Source: a virus
IMG/VR virus record: IMGVR_UViG_3300037258_000493
Span: 1 to 45,781 of that record
Direction: 5' to 3' (one strand)
DNA length: 45,781 nucleotides
The notes below the pieces were generated by a model. The model was not told the DNA's origin and did not search any database. It was given only the letters and a program-made list of their open reading frames with translations. How positions within the stretch are numbered: the stretch's first letter is position 1; the number at the start of each line of letters is the position of its first letter. The translations under genes were made by a program, and so were the position numbers. Below, one piece after another: positions 13,992 to 21,733 of this stretch.

Positions 13992-14912
13992 ATGTTTATC
14001 CGGACAATTTTCCCGGATCTGTTTCTTACGTCGATGCTTCCGGCGATCGACGAAGTGGTCATGGGGCGCTATTCGCAGTTCCCCGACCAGTACAGCCGGT
14101 TTTTCCGCATGGAGACGTCCAACCGGTGGGGCGAGCAGACCACCGAAGTGACGGGCTTCGGCCAGATGGCGGTGGTTCCCGAAGGCAAGCAGACCGTCTA
14201 CGACGAAGCGCTGCCCGGGTTCAACAAGACCTACACCCACACCCAGTACAGTTTGGGCTTCAAGGTCTCGAAGATCGCGATGGACGACGACCGTTTCGGC
14301 GTTGTGCGCAAGCTGGCGAGCGAGCTGGGCAAGTCGGCCAAGGAAACCAAGGAAGTGGTGTGCGCCAACGTGTTCAACACGGGCTTCACCTCGGCCACCG
14401 GTCCGGACGGCGTAAGCCTGTTCTCGACCGCGCATCCGCTGATCGGCGGCGGCACTCAGACCAACCGGTTGAGCTATCCGTCCGATCCCGACGTGACCAG
14501 CGTGCGCATCGCGCTCACCGACATGCGCAAGACAGTCGATCACCGCGGCAAGAAGGTGCGCATCGCGCCGCGGCGCATGATTACGCCGCCCGATCTGGCC
14601 TTCGTGGGCAGCGAACTGCTGGGCGGCAACGACCGGCCCGACACGGCGAACCGCGCGATCAACGCGTTCAAAAAGATCCCGGGGATGCCAAACTTCGACA
14701 CCGTCGACGTCTGGGAATATCTGACGGATCCGAACGCCTGGATGATCCAGGGCGACGTGCAGGAGACCGAGTTGCGGCACTACAACCGCGAGGCCTTCAA
14801 CACGGTTCACGACATCGAGTTCGATTCGCGCTCGGTCAAGACGGCCGGCTGGATGCGCTTCTCTGTCGGCTACAACGGCTTCTACGGCATCTACGGGGCG
14901 CCGAGCTCCTAA
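13992..14912 (+). CDS. Major capsid protein
   Basis: 306 residues from ATG 13992 with a strong ribosome site (GGAGGGTGACAG). The sequence is typical of HK97-fold/Mu F-like capsid proteins: an N-terminal arm, a conserved capsid region (KETKEVVCANVFNTGFTSAT, then GPDGVSLFSTAHPLIGGGTQ), spine and A-domain strands, and an ending in SVGYNGFYGIYG. It forms the icosahedral shell. The 90-base gap before it holds only the ribosome site and GC-rich leader; the strong site fits high expression. Confidence 0.9.
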   Translation: MFIRTIFPDLFLTSMLPAIDEVVMGRYSQFPDQYSRFFRMETSNRWGEQTTEVTGFGQMAVVPEGKQTVYDEALPGFNKTYTHTQYSLGFKVSKIAMDDDRFGVVRKLASELGKSAKETKEVVCANVFNTGFTSATGPDGVSLFSTAHPLIGGGTQTNRLSYPSDPDVTSVRIALTDMRKTVDHRGKKVRIAPRRMITPPDLAFVGSELLGGNDRPDTANRAINAFKKIPGMPNFDTVDVWEYLTDPNAWMIQGDVQETELRHYNREAFNTVHDIEFDSRSVKTAGWMRFSVGYNGFYGIYGAPSS

Positions 14913-14921
14913 GGGGGATCC

Positions 14922-15548
14922 ATGGCAGTCAATAGCGATTTCGTACGCGCCACGCGCGTGCGCGAGCTTCACGTGACAGCCCGCGGCGCGCTGGCGAAGG
15001 GTAAGGAACCGAGCATCGGCACTGGCACGTACGTGCCGTCGAAGATCGTCATCAACACGTCCCTGCAAACGGTCCCGGCCTTCACTGTGGAAGACCAGAA
15101 CGGGAACGTGCTCTTCTCGATCGACCAGACGGGCGGGATCGCAACCGGTCCGACGCCGTCGACGGGCCTGGTAAGCGATGGCGTTGCGCATGCGATCTAC
15201 AACTTCGCGGTGGACGGCGGCGCAAGCTGCACGCCCGCCGTGAACGCCACGATTCCGGCCAACGCAATCATCACCGGAGCGACGATCAACTCCGTCACGG
15301 CCGTCACGGCAACCGGCTCGGCCACTGTGGCGATCGGGACGTCAGCGGGATCGAGCGCGAGCTCGATTCTCACTGCGACGGGAAAGGCGAGTCTCTCGCT
15401 TGACGCCCTGGTTAACGGCACGGTAACGCTGGCGGCGCCGGTGAAGCTGAGCGCGGCGGGGCAGGTTGCGATTGCGGTTGCGAGCGGACCTCTGACAGCC
15501 GGCGTGATCGAAATCTTCGTCTACTACGTGGTGGCGGCCAACTCGTAA
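14922..15548 (+). CDS. Putative virion protein (head fibre/decoration type)
   Basis: 208 residues from ATG 14922, with a GGGGG ribosome site. The N-terminus binds-like segment (TRVRELHVTARGALAKGKEP) precedes low-complexity Ala/Thr/Val beta repeats (ATIPANAIITGATINSVTAV, then TATGSATVAIGTSAG), like head-fibre or collar proteins. It lies directly after the capsid gene. Structural assignment is by composition and context. Confidence 0.6.
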   Translation: MAVNSDFVRATRVRELHVTARGALAKGKEPSIGTGTYVPSKIVINTSLQTVPAFTVEDQNGNVLFSIDQTGGIATGPTPSTGLVSDGVAHAIYNFAVDGGASCTPAVNATIPANAIITGATINSVTAVTATGSATVAIGTSAGSSASSILTATGKASLSLDALVNGTVTLAAPVKLSAAGQVAIAVASGPLTAGVIEIFVYYVVAANS

Positions 15549-15549
15549 A

Positions 15550-15978
15550 ATGGCGCATCCGAAGACAGCCAGGGTGCTGATCGCATCCGGGGCCGCGACG
15601 GCGTCGCAGGCCTCGAAGGTGCAACAGGATGAGCACGCGCGCGGGATCCGGCTTTATCTCACGATTACGGCTTCGAGCGGGACCGGGGGTCTCCAGGTGG
15701 TGATCCGCGGCTACGATCGCGTGCCGGGCGCGGGAAACGCTCAGGATGCCGGCCTGCCGGCGAACCCGATCACGGGCGGCACGGTTCAACTGAGCGCCGG
15801 CGGAGCGCCGGTGACACAGGTTGGGACCTACGCGTACGAGCTATCGCCCCAGGGCGGAACGCCGCGCGGGGCTGTCATGGATGTGACCCAGGCGGCGCTG
15901 CCCTGGCGCTGGGACGCGCTGGTCGTCGCGGCCGACAACAGCAGCTACACGTATTCATTGAGCGCCGAGACGGCGTAA
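15550..15978 (+). CDS. Putative beta-sandwich virion protein
   Basis: 142 residues, starting one base after the previous stop. Predicted all-beta: GIRLYLTITASSGTGGLQVV, then GTYAYELSPQGGTPRGAVMD and WDALVVAADNSSYTYSLSAE. Small proteins with this 'R..R.YL.IT..SGT' pattern are frequent near phage capsid genes and probably decorate the head. Role inferred. Confidence 0.6.
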   Translation: MAHPKTARVLIASGAATASQASKVQQDEHARGIRLYLTITASSGTGGLQVVIRGYDRVPGAGNAQDAGLPANPITGGTVQLSAGGAPVTQVGTYAYELSPQGGTPRGAVMDVTQAALPWRWDALVVAADNSSYTYSLSAETA

Positions 15979-15990
15979 GGGAGAAGAAAA

Positions 15991-16635
15991 ATGTTTCCAC
16001 CGGTCAGAGTAGGACAGGGCGCGGCGGCGGACGGATCGCTGACGCAGCCGCGGGCGGGACGCTCGCTCGAGCAAATCGTGGCGGACGGCCACGCGCGCTA
16101 CCAGGAGCCGACCTATCGCCAGAACATGTTCAGCATGACGCTGACGGCCACGACGACGGGCATAGCGGCGGGCAACATCGTTGGCGCGGCCGCGGCGGCC
16201 GCGACGAACTTCGCGCTGTTCAACCCAGTGGGATCGGGCAAGAACCTGGTGATCGTGAAGTTCGGCATGGGCGTCATTTCGGGCACGCCAGGCGCGGGTC
16301 CGATGTTCCACGGCTACATCGGCAACGTGCCGACGGCAGTGTTCACGGGCGTGCCTCTGAACAACTTCGTGAACGGTCCGGCCTCTGTAGCCAAGGGATA
16401 CGCAACGGCGGCCGGCACGACGCTTACGGCAGGCCTGGCGCCCGTAACGCTCCGCATCGCGGACTTTGCGTCGAGCGGCACGGCCGCGGCCTCGCCCGGC
16501 GAATTGAAAGCGATCGAGTACGTGGACGGAGACATCGTCATTCCGCCCGGCGCGGGCTGGCTTCCGCTATGGAGCGGGGCGGGCACGTCGCTGCTCAACG
16601 GATACTCCGTGACTTGGGAAGAGATCCCGCTCTAG
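15991..16635 (+). CDS. Hypothetical virion protein
   Basis: 214 residues from ATG 15991 with a GGGAGAAG ribosome site. The N-terminus is short and polar. The bulk is Ala/Gly/Thr-rich beta sequence (GSGKNLVIVKFGMGVISGTP, then ELKAIEYVDGDIVIPPGAGW), with a final Trp-containing strand. It belongs to the run of small capsid-linked proteins. Unknown exact role. Confidence 0.6.
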   Translation: MFPPVRVGQGAAADGSLTQPRAGRSLEQIVADGHARYQEPTYRQNMFSMTLTATTTGIAAGNIVGAAAAAATNFALFNPVGSGKNLVIVKFGMGVISGTPGAGPMFHGYIGNVPTAVFTGVPLNNFVNGPASVAKGYATAAGTTLTAGLAPVTLRIADFASSGTAAASPGELKAIEYVDGDIVIPPGAGWLPLWSGAGTSLLNGYSVTWEEIPL

Positions 16636-16636
16636 A

Positions 16637-16645
16637 GTCGAATAC
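16637..16645 (+). promoter_or_regulatory. GTCGAATWC element, copy 2 (GTCGAATAC)
   Basis: Follows the TAG of the previous gene by one base and lies exactly 6 bases before the GTG at 16652. TTGGGA lies 18 bases upstream of its TCGAAT hexamer, the same spacing as TTGCGG in copy 1. No good Shine-Dalgarno sequence precedes the GTG. Confidence 0.5.
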
Positions 16646-16651
16646 GAAAGA

Positions 16652-18763
16652 GTGAGACTCCTCGCGCTCGCTCTGGCGTTTGCGGACCTGGCCGCCGGCC
16701 AGGCCATCACCAATTCCGCAAGCCCGACCAACATGCCCAACCAGGTCAGCGTCACGACGGCGTGGCTGTACCTGAACAAGATGCACTACGCCGGCGCGTG
16801 GTCGAGCGCGTCCACTTACAGCTCGCAGGATACCGTGACCTACTCCGGCTCGACGTATGTGAGCCTGCAGGCCGGAAACCTTAACCAGCCGCCCGCGTCT
16901 TCGCCGAGCTACTGGGCGCCGATCGGCGGCGGCGGCGCCGTCGCAAGCGTCTTCGGGAGAACGGGAGCGGTAACCGCGCAGACGGGCGACTACACTGCTT
17001 CGCAAATTGGGCTTACCGACGTTTCTAACGCCGGTAAGGTGATCGCCGTCCAGGGCGTTGCCGTGGCCGTGACCGCGCCCACCAACGGGCAGGTGCTGAC
17101 TTACAACAGCGGCTCGTCGAGCTATGCGCCCGCGACCCCCAGCAGCGGCTCCGTCACAAGCGTCTTTGGGAGAACGGGCGTGGTAACCGCGCAGACGGGC
17201 GACTACACCGCTTCGCAAATTGGGCTTACCGACGTTTCTAACGCCGGCAAGGTGATCGCCATCCAGGGCATTGCCGTTAATGCAACGGCCCCCACTGACG
17301 GCCAGGTCCTCAAATACAGTAGCGGCTCATCGAGCTATGTGCCGGCGACCCCCAGCAGCGGATCGGGCTGCACTGTAACCGGGAACGCCGGGCGCATACC
17401 CTTCGACAATGGCAGCACAGGTTGCTCAGAGGACAGCAACCTGGTGTGGGACTCGACCAACCACTATTTGGAGATTGGGACCGGCACGGCCACGGCGCCG
17501 CTCTCTATGACTCGCGCTTGGAGCTACACAGGCACGGGCAATTCGCAGGACATGGTGTTGCTTCACCCGACCTGGACCGAGGCGAGTGCGGACGGGACCA
17601 GCACCTTTCGCGCGCTGGACATTGCGGCGACATGCGAGCTTTCGGGCAACACGTGCGCGGGCGTATACAGCACCGCGACGGCGGGGCCAAGCTCTTCGAC
17701 AGCTCACGCATTTGCCGGCATCTTTCGCGGCGTGAACGACACCAGCGGCACGGGTGGCTCATCGGTTGTGATGGGCGCCGTCTACGGCGATCTGACGCTG
17801 CCGGCCAGCGTAACGCTCGGGAATGCGGATGATTTTGATTCGTTCGGAATCACCTTGGGCGGCTCTGGCATCACGCAATCTATTACTTCCAGCGTGGCTT
17901 TCCGCGCGACTTTCGCCGCGAATCCTTCTGGGCTTGGGACCGTAACGCTCGGGGGGAATTATGGGTATTGGTGTCCGCAGATGACTGGCACGGTCATAGG
18001 CACGTCGAGCGCCTGCCTCGCCATCGGCGGCACTCCAGGCTCAAACCGAACGAAGGATGCGATCTACATCAATTCCACCGGCGCCGGCGGCGGCCCGATT
18101 ATCACATTCGACAAGCTGCTTTTCGGGTCGCCAACGACCTACACAGCTTTTGTGACCGCGACGGGCCTGGAATATATGGACTCGACGTTCGTGCGGCCGC
18201 AGACCAGCACAGGAGAGCAGTACGCGAAGTACATAATGCTCAACCACAATATTGGCTCCGCCAACACGATCAACGAGTATGGCGGCATCCGCGTGGATGA
18301 CGAGCCAGCCAACACCGGCACGAACACAACGCGCTACCTCTTCAGCGCCAATGCGGCCAATCTCAGCAGCGCAACCACGACGACAATTGCCATGTTCCAT
18401 GGGCAGATGGGTGGCGCGGCGGACGGATCGCCGAACGGCACGTTCTCCGTTAATGGCACCGTGACTTCGCTCTATGGGTTCGATTTTGCGTTGGGCGCTA
18501 ACGGGACCGGCACGGTGGGTACGATTGCGGGGCTCAACCTCGGCACTCTCTGCCAGGTCGGATTGACGATCACGAACTGCTACGCGGTGCATTCAACGGA
18601 CGCGACTGCGGTGGCGAGCTTCGCTGGGCCACTCAACGCATCGACTATTACCGCGAGCGGGCAGAGCGGAAACGTTGGACAGGCCGCCTGTTACAAGGCT
18701 GGCGGAACGCTTGGTATCTGCTCCTCGGTGGTGGGAGCGGGAGGGGCATGTACATGTGGTTAG
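16652..18763 (+). CDS. Tail-fibre-like protein with an apparent signal peptide
   Basis: 703 residues from GTG 16652. The first 18 residues (MRLLALALAFADLAAGQA) look like a Sec signal peptide, which is unexpected for a virion protein. Residues about 40-90 resemble a CBM5/12-type carbohydrate-binding module (YAGAWSSASTYSSQDTVTYS, then GSTYVSLQAGNLNQPP). Two tandem 71-residue repeats follow (SVFGRTGAVTAQTGDYTASQ), a motif common in phage tail fibres. The remainder is Gly/Thr/Ser-rich beta sequence. It ends in a Cys-containing Gly-rich tail. The start of the next gene overlaps by 16 bases. Most likely a receptor-binding fibre, or an exported fibre-derived adhesin. Confidence 0.7.
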   Translation: MRLLALALAFADLAAGQAITNSASPTNMPNQVSVTTAWLYLNKMHYAGAWSSASTYSSQDTVTYSGSTYVSLQAGNLNQPPASSPSYWAPIGGGGAVASVFGRTGAVTAQTGDYTASQIGLTDVSNAGKVIAVQGVAVAVTAPTNGQVLTYNSGSSSYAPATPSSGSVTSVFGRTGVVTAQTGDYTASQIGLTDVSNAGKVIAIQGIAVNATAPTDGQVLKYSSGSSSYVPATPSSGSGCTVTGNAGRIPFDNGSTGCSEDSNLVWDSTNHYLEIGTGTATAPLSMTRAWSYTGTGNSQDMVLLHPTWTEASADGTSTFRALDIAATCELSGNTCAGVYSTATAGPSSSTAHAFAGIFRGVNDTSGTGGSSVVMGAVYGDLTLPASVTLGNADDFDSFGITLGGSGITQSITSSVAFRATFAANPSGLGTVTLGGNYGYWCPQMTGTVIGTSSACLAIGGTPGSNRTKDAIYINSTGAGGGPIITFDKLLFGSPTTYTAFVTATGLEYMDSTFVRPQTSTGEQYAKYIMLNHNIGSANTINEYGGIRVDDEPANTGTNTTRYLFSANAANLSSATTTTIAMFHGQMGGAADGSPNGTFSVNGTVTSLYGFDFALGANGTGTVGTIAGLNLGTLCQVGLTITNCYAVHSTDATAVASFAGPLNASTITASGQSGNVGQAACYKAGGTLGICSSVVGAGGACTCG
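16945..17370 (+). repeat. Tandem 213-base repeat within the fibre-like gene
   Basis: Two in-frame copies (16945-17157 and 17158-17370), each coding 71 residues. The first 120 bases or so of each copy are almost identical and the rest have drifted. Such duplications lengthen fibre shafts and are recombination-prone. Confidence 0.85.
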
Positions 18764-19089
18764 TCAGGATCATCTTAGTTGGCGTCATCGCGCTCGCCGG
18801 ATCGTTTGCTCTTGCCGAGAGGGATGCAATAGTTGCGCAGGAAGCAGCAACACAGACGCCTAAACCTCCCGAAATAGGACCCGTGTCGCCCTGGTGGCGA
18901 GACGCACAAATCAGCGGGATACCTGTTCAATTTGACGCGTTTGAAATCACTGACCATGACCGCTTCGTCATGGCCATCGACATGTCGGGGCACGTGAGAT
19001 TCGGGAAAGGCTATTCCCCGGACGTCGCTACGAAGCAGTTCATGCACGAGATGTCCAAATACTTCCACAACCAAAAACCATGCCAATGA
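18748..19089 (+). CDS. Small secreted protein
   Basis: 113 residues from ATG 18748 (or 18754), overlapping the end of the fibre-like gene. The signal peptide is clear: R7, hydrophobic core IILVGVIALAGSFA, cleavage likely after ALA. It is followed by a polar A/Q/T/P linker and a compact domain (VQFDAFEITDHDRFVMAIDM, then SGHVRFGKGYSPDVATKQFM). No family recognised. It would be exported across the inner membrane. Confidence 0.65.
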   Translation: MYMWLVRIILVGVIALAGSFALAERDAIVAQEAATQTPKPPEIGPVSPWWRDAQISGIPVQFDAFEITDHDRFVMAIDMSGHVRFGKGYSPDVATKQFMHEMSKYFHNQKPCQ

Positions 19090-19439
19090 AGACCTTGATC
19101 GTATTTATCTTAGCGGCGGCGGCGAGCTTCGTTCTGGCTCAAACGCCCGCGCCTGTTGACCCGGCGGCTGACGAGCCGAAGGCAGCGGCCCAGACGCCAA
19201 AACCGAGACTCACCCCGGAAGGCCGCGAGGCCTACCACGTCGCGCTCGAAAACATCATGGCTGCCGACGCGCGAGCCAGCGCGCTGCGGCTGGAGATCCG
19301 CGAAAAGCTTCAACCCGCGCTCGCGGCCGAGTGGCAAAAACTCGTAGCGACATGCGGTGGGGATCCCAAACCCGACGAAAAGGGCGTACTGCAGTGCGCG
19401 CCCGCGCCCGTTAATAACTCACCAGGAGGCGGTAAATGA
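19080..19439 (+). CDS. Small secreted protein with helical mature region
   Basis: 119 residues from ATG 19080 (ATG 19086 is an alternative). It has a signal peptide (MKTLIVFILAAAASFVLAQ, cleavage after VLA), then a T/P/A-rich linker and a charged helical segment (LENIMAADARASALRLEIRE). Two Cys lie near the end (ATCGG and VLQCAP). It overlaps neighbours on both sides, so the secreted genes form one translation-coupled block. Function unknown. Confidence 0.65.
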   Translation: MPMKTLIVFILAAAASFVLAQTPAPVDPAADEPKAAAQTPKPRLTPEGREAYHVALENIMAADARASALRLEIREKLQPALAAEWQKLVATCGGDPKPDEKGVLQCAPAPVNNSPGGGK

Positions 19440-20080
19440 AAACGCTTGTAGTGTTTCTCGCGACCGCGGTCGCGCTCATGGCACAGGCTGCCCAAACGGC
19501 CCCTGCGACCCAAACTGTTCCGACTCTGTCGGTGATGCCGGTTGGAACGCAAACGGCCTACCCGGGAGCCACCCTCAGCCTGCAGGTGAACCTCTCAAAC
19601 TCATCGGGCGCCAACCTCCAAGCAATCGGGATTACGGGCTGGACCGGCGCGAGCGCGGCAGCGGCGGGAACGGCCTCGACGGCCGCGGCCAAAGCTCTCT
19701 GGAGCCAAGGATCGACCTATCTGCTGGTTGGCTTCCCGAATCCGCCCGGCGTGACTTCGATGCCAACGAACACCGCGTTGTCGGACGGTCAGTTGCTCAC
19801 GTTTTCCTATTTGGTGCCGCCGACGCAGGCAGTCGGTTCCAACCTGACCGTGTCGGTACCGACTACGGTATTCGCGGGTTCGGTGTTCGGCTCAGACCCC
19901 ACTGGAGCATCGATCCCTATGGCAGTTGCGCCGCTGTCTCTACCCGTAGTCGCGAATCCCACCTGCATAGCTACGATCAAAACGGACATCGGCAACTTCC
20001 TCGCCGCGCCATCGCAGGTATTGGAAGCTAAGATCGAGACCGATCTGACCGCGGTAATCGCCGGCGGCTCCTGCCAATGA
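19436..20080 (+). CDS. Secreted beta-rich (cohesin-like) protein
   Basis: 214 residues from ATG 19436, with AGGAGG upstream and an ATGA overlap. The signal peptide MKTLVVFLATAVALMAQA is followed by an immunoglobulin/cohesin-like beta sequence (TQTAYPGATLSLQVNLSNSS, then GQLLTFSYLVPP) and two Cys near the C-terminus. The 'YPGATLSLQVNLSNS' style occurs in many exported proteins of Acidobacteria. It may be host-derived cargo or an exported adhesin; it lies among virion genes. Confidence 0.65.
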   Translation: MKTLVVFLATAVALMAQAAQTAPATQTVPTLSVMPVGTQTAYPGATLSLQVNLSNSSGANLQAIGITGWTGASAAAAGTASTAAAKALWSQGSTYLLVGFPNPPGVTSMPTNTALSDGQLLTFSYLVPPTQAVGSNLTVSVPTTVFAGSVFGSDPTGASIPMAVAPLSLPVVANPTCIATIKTDIGNFLAAPSQVLEAKIETDLTAVIAGGSCQ

Positions 20081-21021
20081 CGTGGGGACAGCTCAGGCAT
20101 CAACTCTCGATTAGCGCGCCGGGCGTCTCGATCGATCTCATCGACGGATGGCTGAACAAGCGCTACGCGCGCGTGCTGCAGGCGACTGACTGGAAGGGCA
20201 TAGAGGCGCACGCGACGATCCAGACGCAGGCGGCCTATCAATCCAGCACTGACTCAGTGACTCTCACGGTGGGCAGCGCCGCGGTTACAGGCGCCGGCAC
20301 GGCGTGGACGAACGCCATCACCGGACAGAAGTTCTATCGCCCCGGTGACAACGCGATCTATGGGGCGACGTATGTCTCCTCCACATCGCTCACGCTCGAT
20401 CGAGCCTTCGAGGGCGACGGCGTTGACGCGGCCGGGACGGTCTTCACAGCCGCGCAATACGTGCTGATGCAGAACGTTTACGGGCTTCCCCCGGATTGCT
20501 CGAGTGTGGTCAGCATCCTCAATCCGGTCGACGGGCTGCCGATGGACGGGATGTCGAAGGCGGAGCTCGACCGCTCAGTCGGACCGCGCACGCTGATCGA
20601 CAACCCCGAGATTTACGCGATCTACGACGACTCGCCGGAGACCGATCCGCCCGTTCTCCACCAGGTGGAGTTCTACCCGCCGCCGCGCTATTCGCGCGGC
20701 TTCGTGCTGGACTACCGGCGCGCGGCGCTTGGTTTCGACGGCGGTAACACCAGCGGTTCGCCGCTGCCATTCGTTACGGACGGAGTGTTGCTCGCGGGCG
20801 TGCGCGCCGACATCGCGAAGGAACTGAAAGAGCTCGGGCAGGCCGTCGCCTACGAGGCTGAGTTCGACGGCGAGCTGAAAGCCGTGATCAAGGTCGAGCA
20901 TGAGCAGCGGCGCAAAAAGCCCGTGATGCGCATGGCGGCGCGCTTCACGCGTCACCGCTTTCTGCGCGCGATCCGCGGCTACAACAACAACTGGGGTCCG
21001 GGCCAGGGCGGTCCGAACTAA
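20077..21021 (+). CDS. Putative head-tail adaptor / connector protein
   Basis: 314 residues from ATG 20077 (ATGA overlap). The N-terminal helix (SIDLIDGWLNKRYARVLQAT) resembles adaptor proteins that dock below the portal. A beta region follows (SVTLTVGSAAVTGAGTAWTN) with conserved-looking WxN and PPRYSR segments. The C-terminus is basic and helical. It is immediately followed by a second adaptor-like gene. The assignment is by sequence style and order. Confidence 0.6.
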   Translation: MTWGQLRHQLSISAPGVSIDLIDGWLNKRYARVLQATDWKGIEAHATIQTQAAYQSSTDSVTLTVGSAAVTGAGTAWTNAITGQKFYRPGDNAIYGATYVSSTSLTLDRAFEGDGVDAAGTVFTAAQYVLMQNVYGLPPDCSSVVSILNPVDGLPMDGMSKAELDRSVGPRTLIDNPEIYAIYDDSPETDPPVLHQVEFYPPPRYSRGFVLDYRRAALGFDGGNTSGSPLPFVTDGVLLAGVRADIAKELKELGQAVAYEAEFDGELKAVIKVEHEQRRKKPVMRMAARFTRHRFLRAIRGYNNNWGPGQGGPN

Positions 21022-21728
21022 TGCAGCTCTCCGATATGGTCACGCGAGTGTCGCAGCGGCTGGCCGAGGCGGGGATACCGGTGTTTTATCCGAGCGCCGA
21101 GATCGTCGCGGCGCTCAACGAGGCGCAGAGGTTCTTTGTGTTGCTAACGCTGGGCCTGGAAACGACGCAGCCGTGGAACGTGCCGGCGGCGACTACGTTC
21201 TTTCACATGCTCACGTTCTTTACCGACTGGATGGTTCCGTTGCGCATCACCACCTCGACGGGCGCGAAGGTTCGGCCGTCCCGTTTCGAGGATCTGGGCG
21301 CGCTCGATTCGAACTGGCGCAACTCGCCGGGCGCTCCCTATCGCTATGCGGCGGCCGGCGCGGACTTTTTGGCGCTCTACCGGCAGCCGGCCGGAAGCGG
21401 CACGACGTTGAGCGTGACCTACGCGCGTGCGCCGGTTCCACTCGTTAACGACACTGACGTGCCGGAGATTCCCGAAGAGTATCACTCGAAGCTCGTCGCT
21501 TACGGCATCTACCGGCCGCGCCAGGTGGAGGGCGGTCAGGAGTTCGCAAAGACGCTGCCTATGCTCGGGGAGTTCCTCGACGGAGCGCAGCACTACGCGA
21601 ATTACGTGCGGGCGCGCAACCGCGGCTCGCAGTACGATAAGACGCCCTTCGAACTTGAGAAGTTCGATCGCTCGACGCTGCTAAAGCTTCGCAAGGACCT
21701 GATGCCGTCGCGGCCGCCGGCGAATTAA
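21021..21728 (+). CDS. Putative adaptor / tail-completion protein
   Basis: 235 residues, start overlapping the previous stop as TAATG. The N-terminus (VTRVSQRLAEAGIPVFYPSA) leads to an EIVAALNEAQRFFVLL helix typical of small adaptor proteins. The middle region contains FEDLGALDSNWRNSPGAPYR, followed by YAAAGADFLALYRQP. The end, EIPEEYHSKLVAYGIYRPRQ, matches a helical segment seen in head-tail connector proteins of podoviruses. Role inferred. Confidence 0.65.
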   Translation: MQLSDMVTRVSQRLAEAGIPVFYPSAEIVAALNEAQRFFVLLTLGLETTQPWNVPAATTFFHMLTFFTDWMVPLRITTSTGAKVRPSRFEDLGALDSNWRNSPGAPYRYAAAGADFLALYRQPAGSGTTLSVTYARAPVPLVNDTDVPEIPEEYHSKLVAYGIYRPRQVEGGQEFAKTLPMLGEFLDGAQHYANYVRARNRGSQYDKTPFELEKFDRSTLLKLRKDLMPSRPPAN

Positions 21729-21733
21729 GAGAC

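Noticed and set aside
13968-15191. 407-codon minus-strand open frame antisense to the capsid gene
   Set aside because: Lies opposite the clear major capsid gene and the gene after it; shadow.
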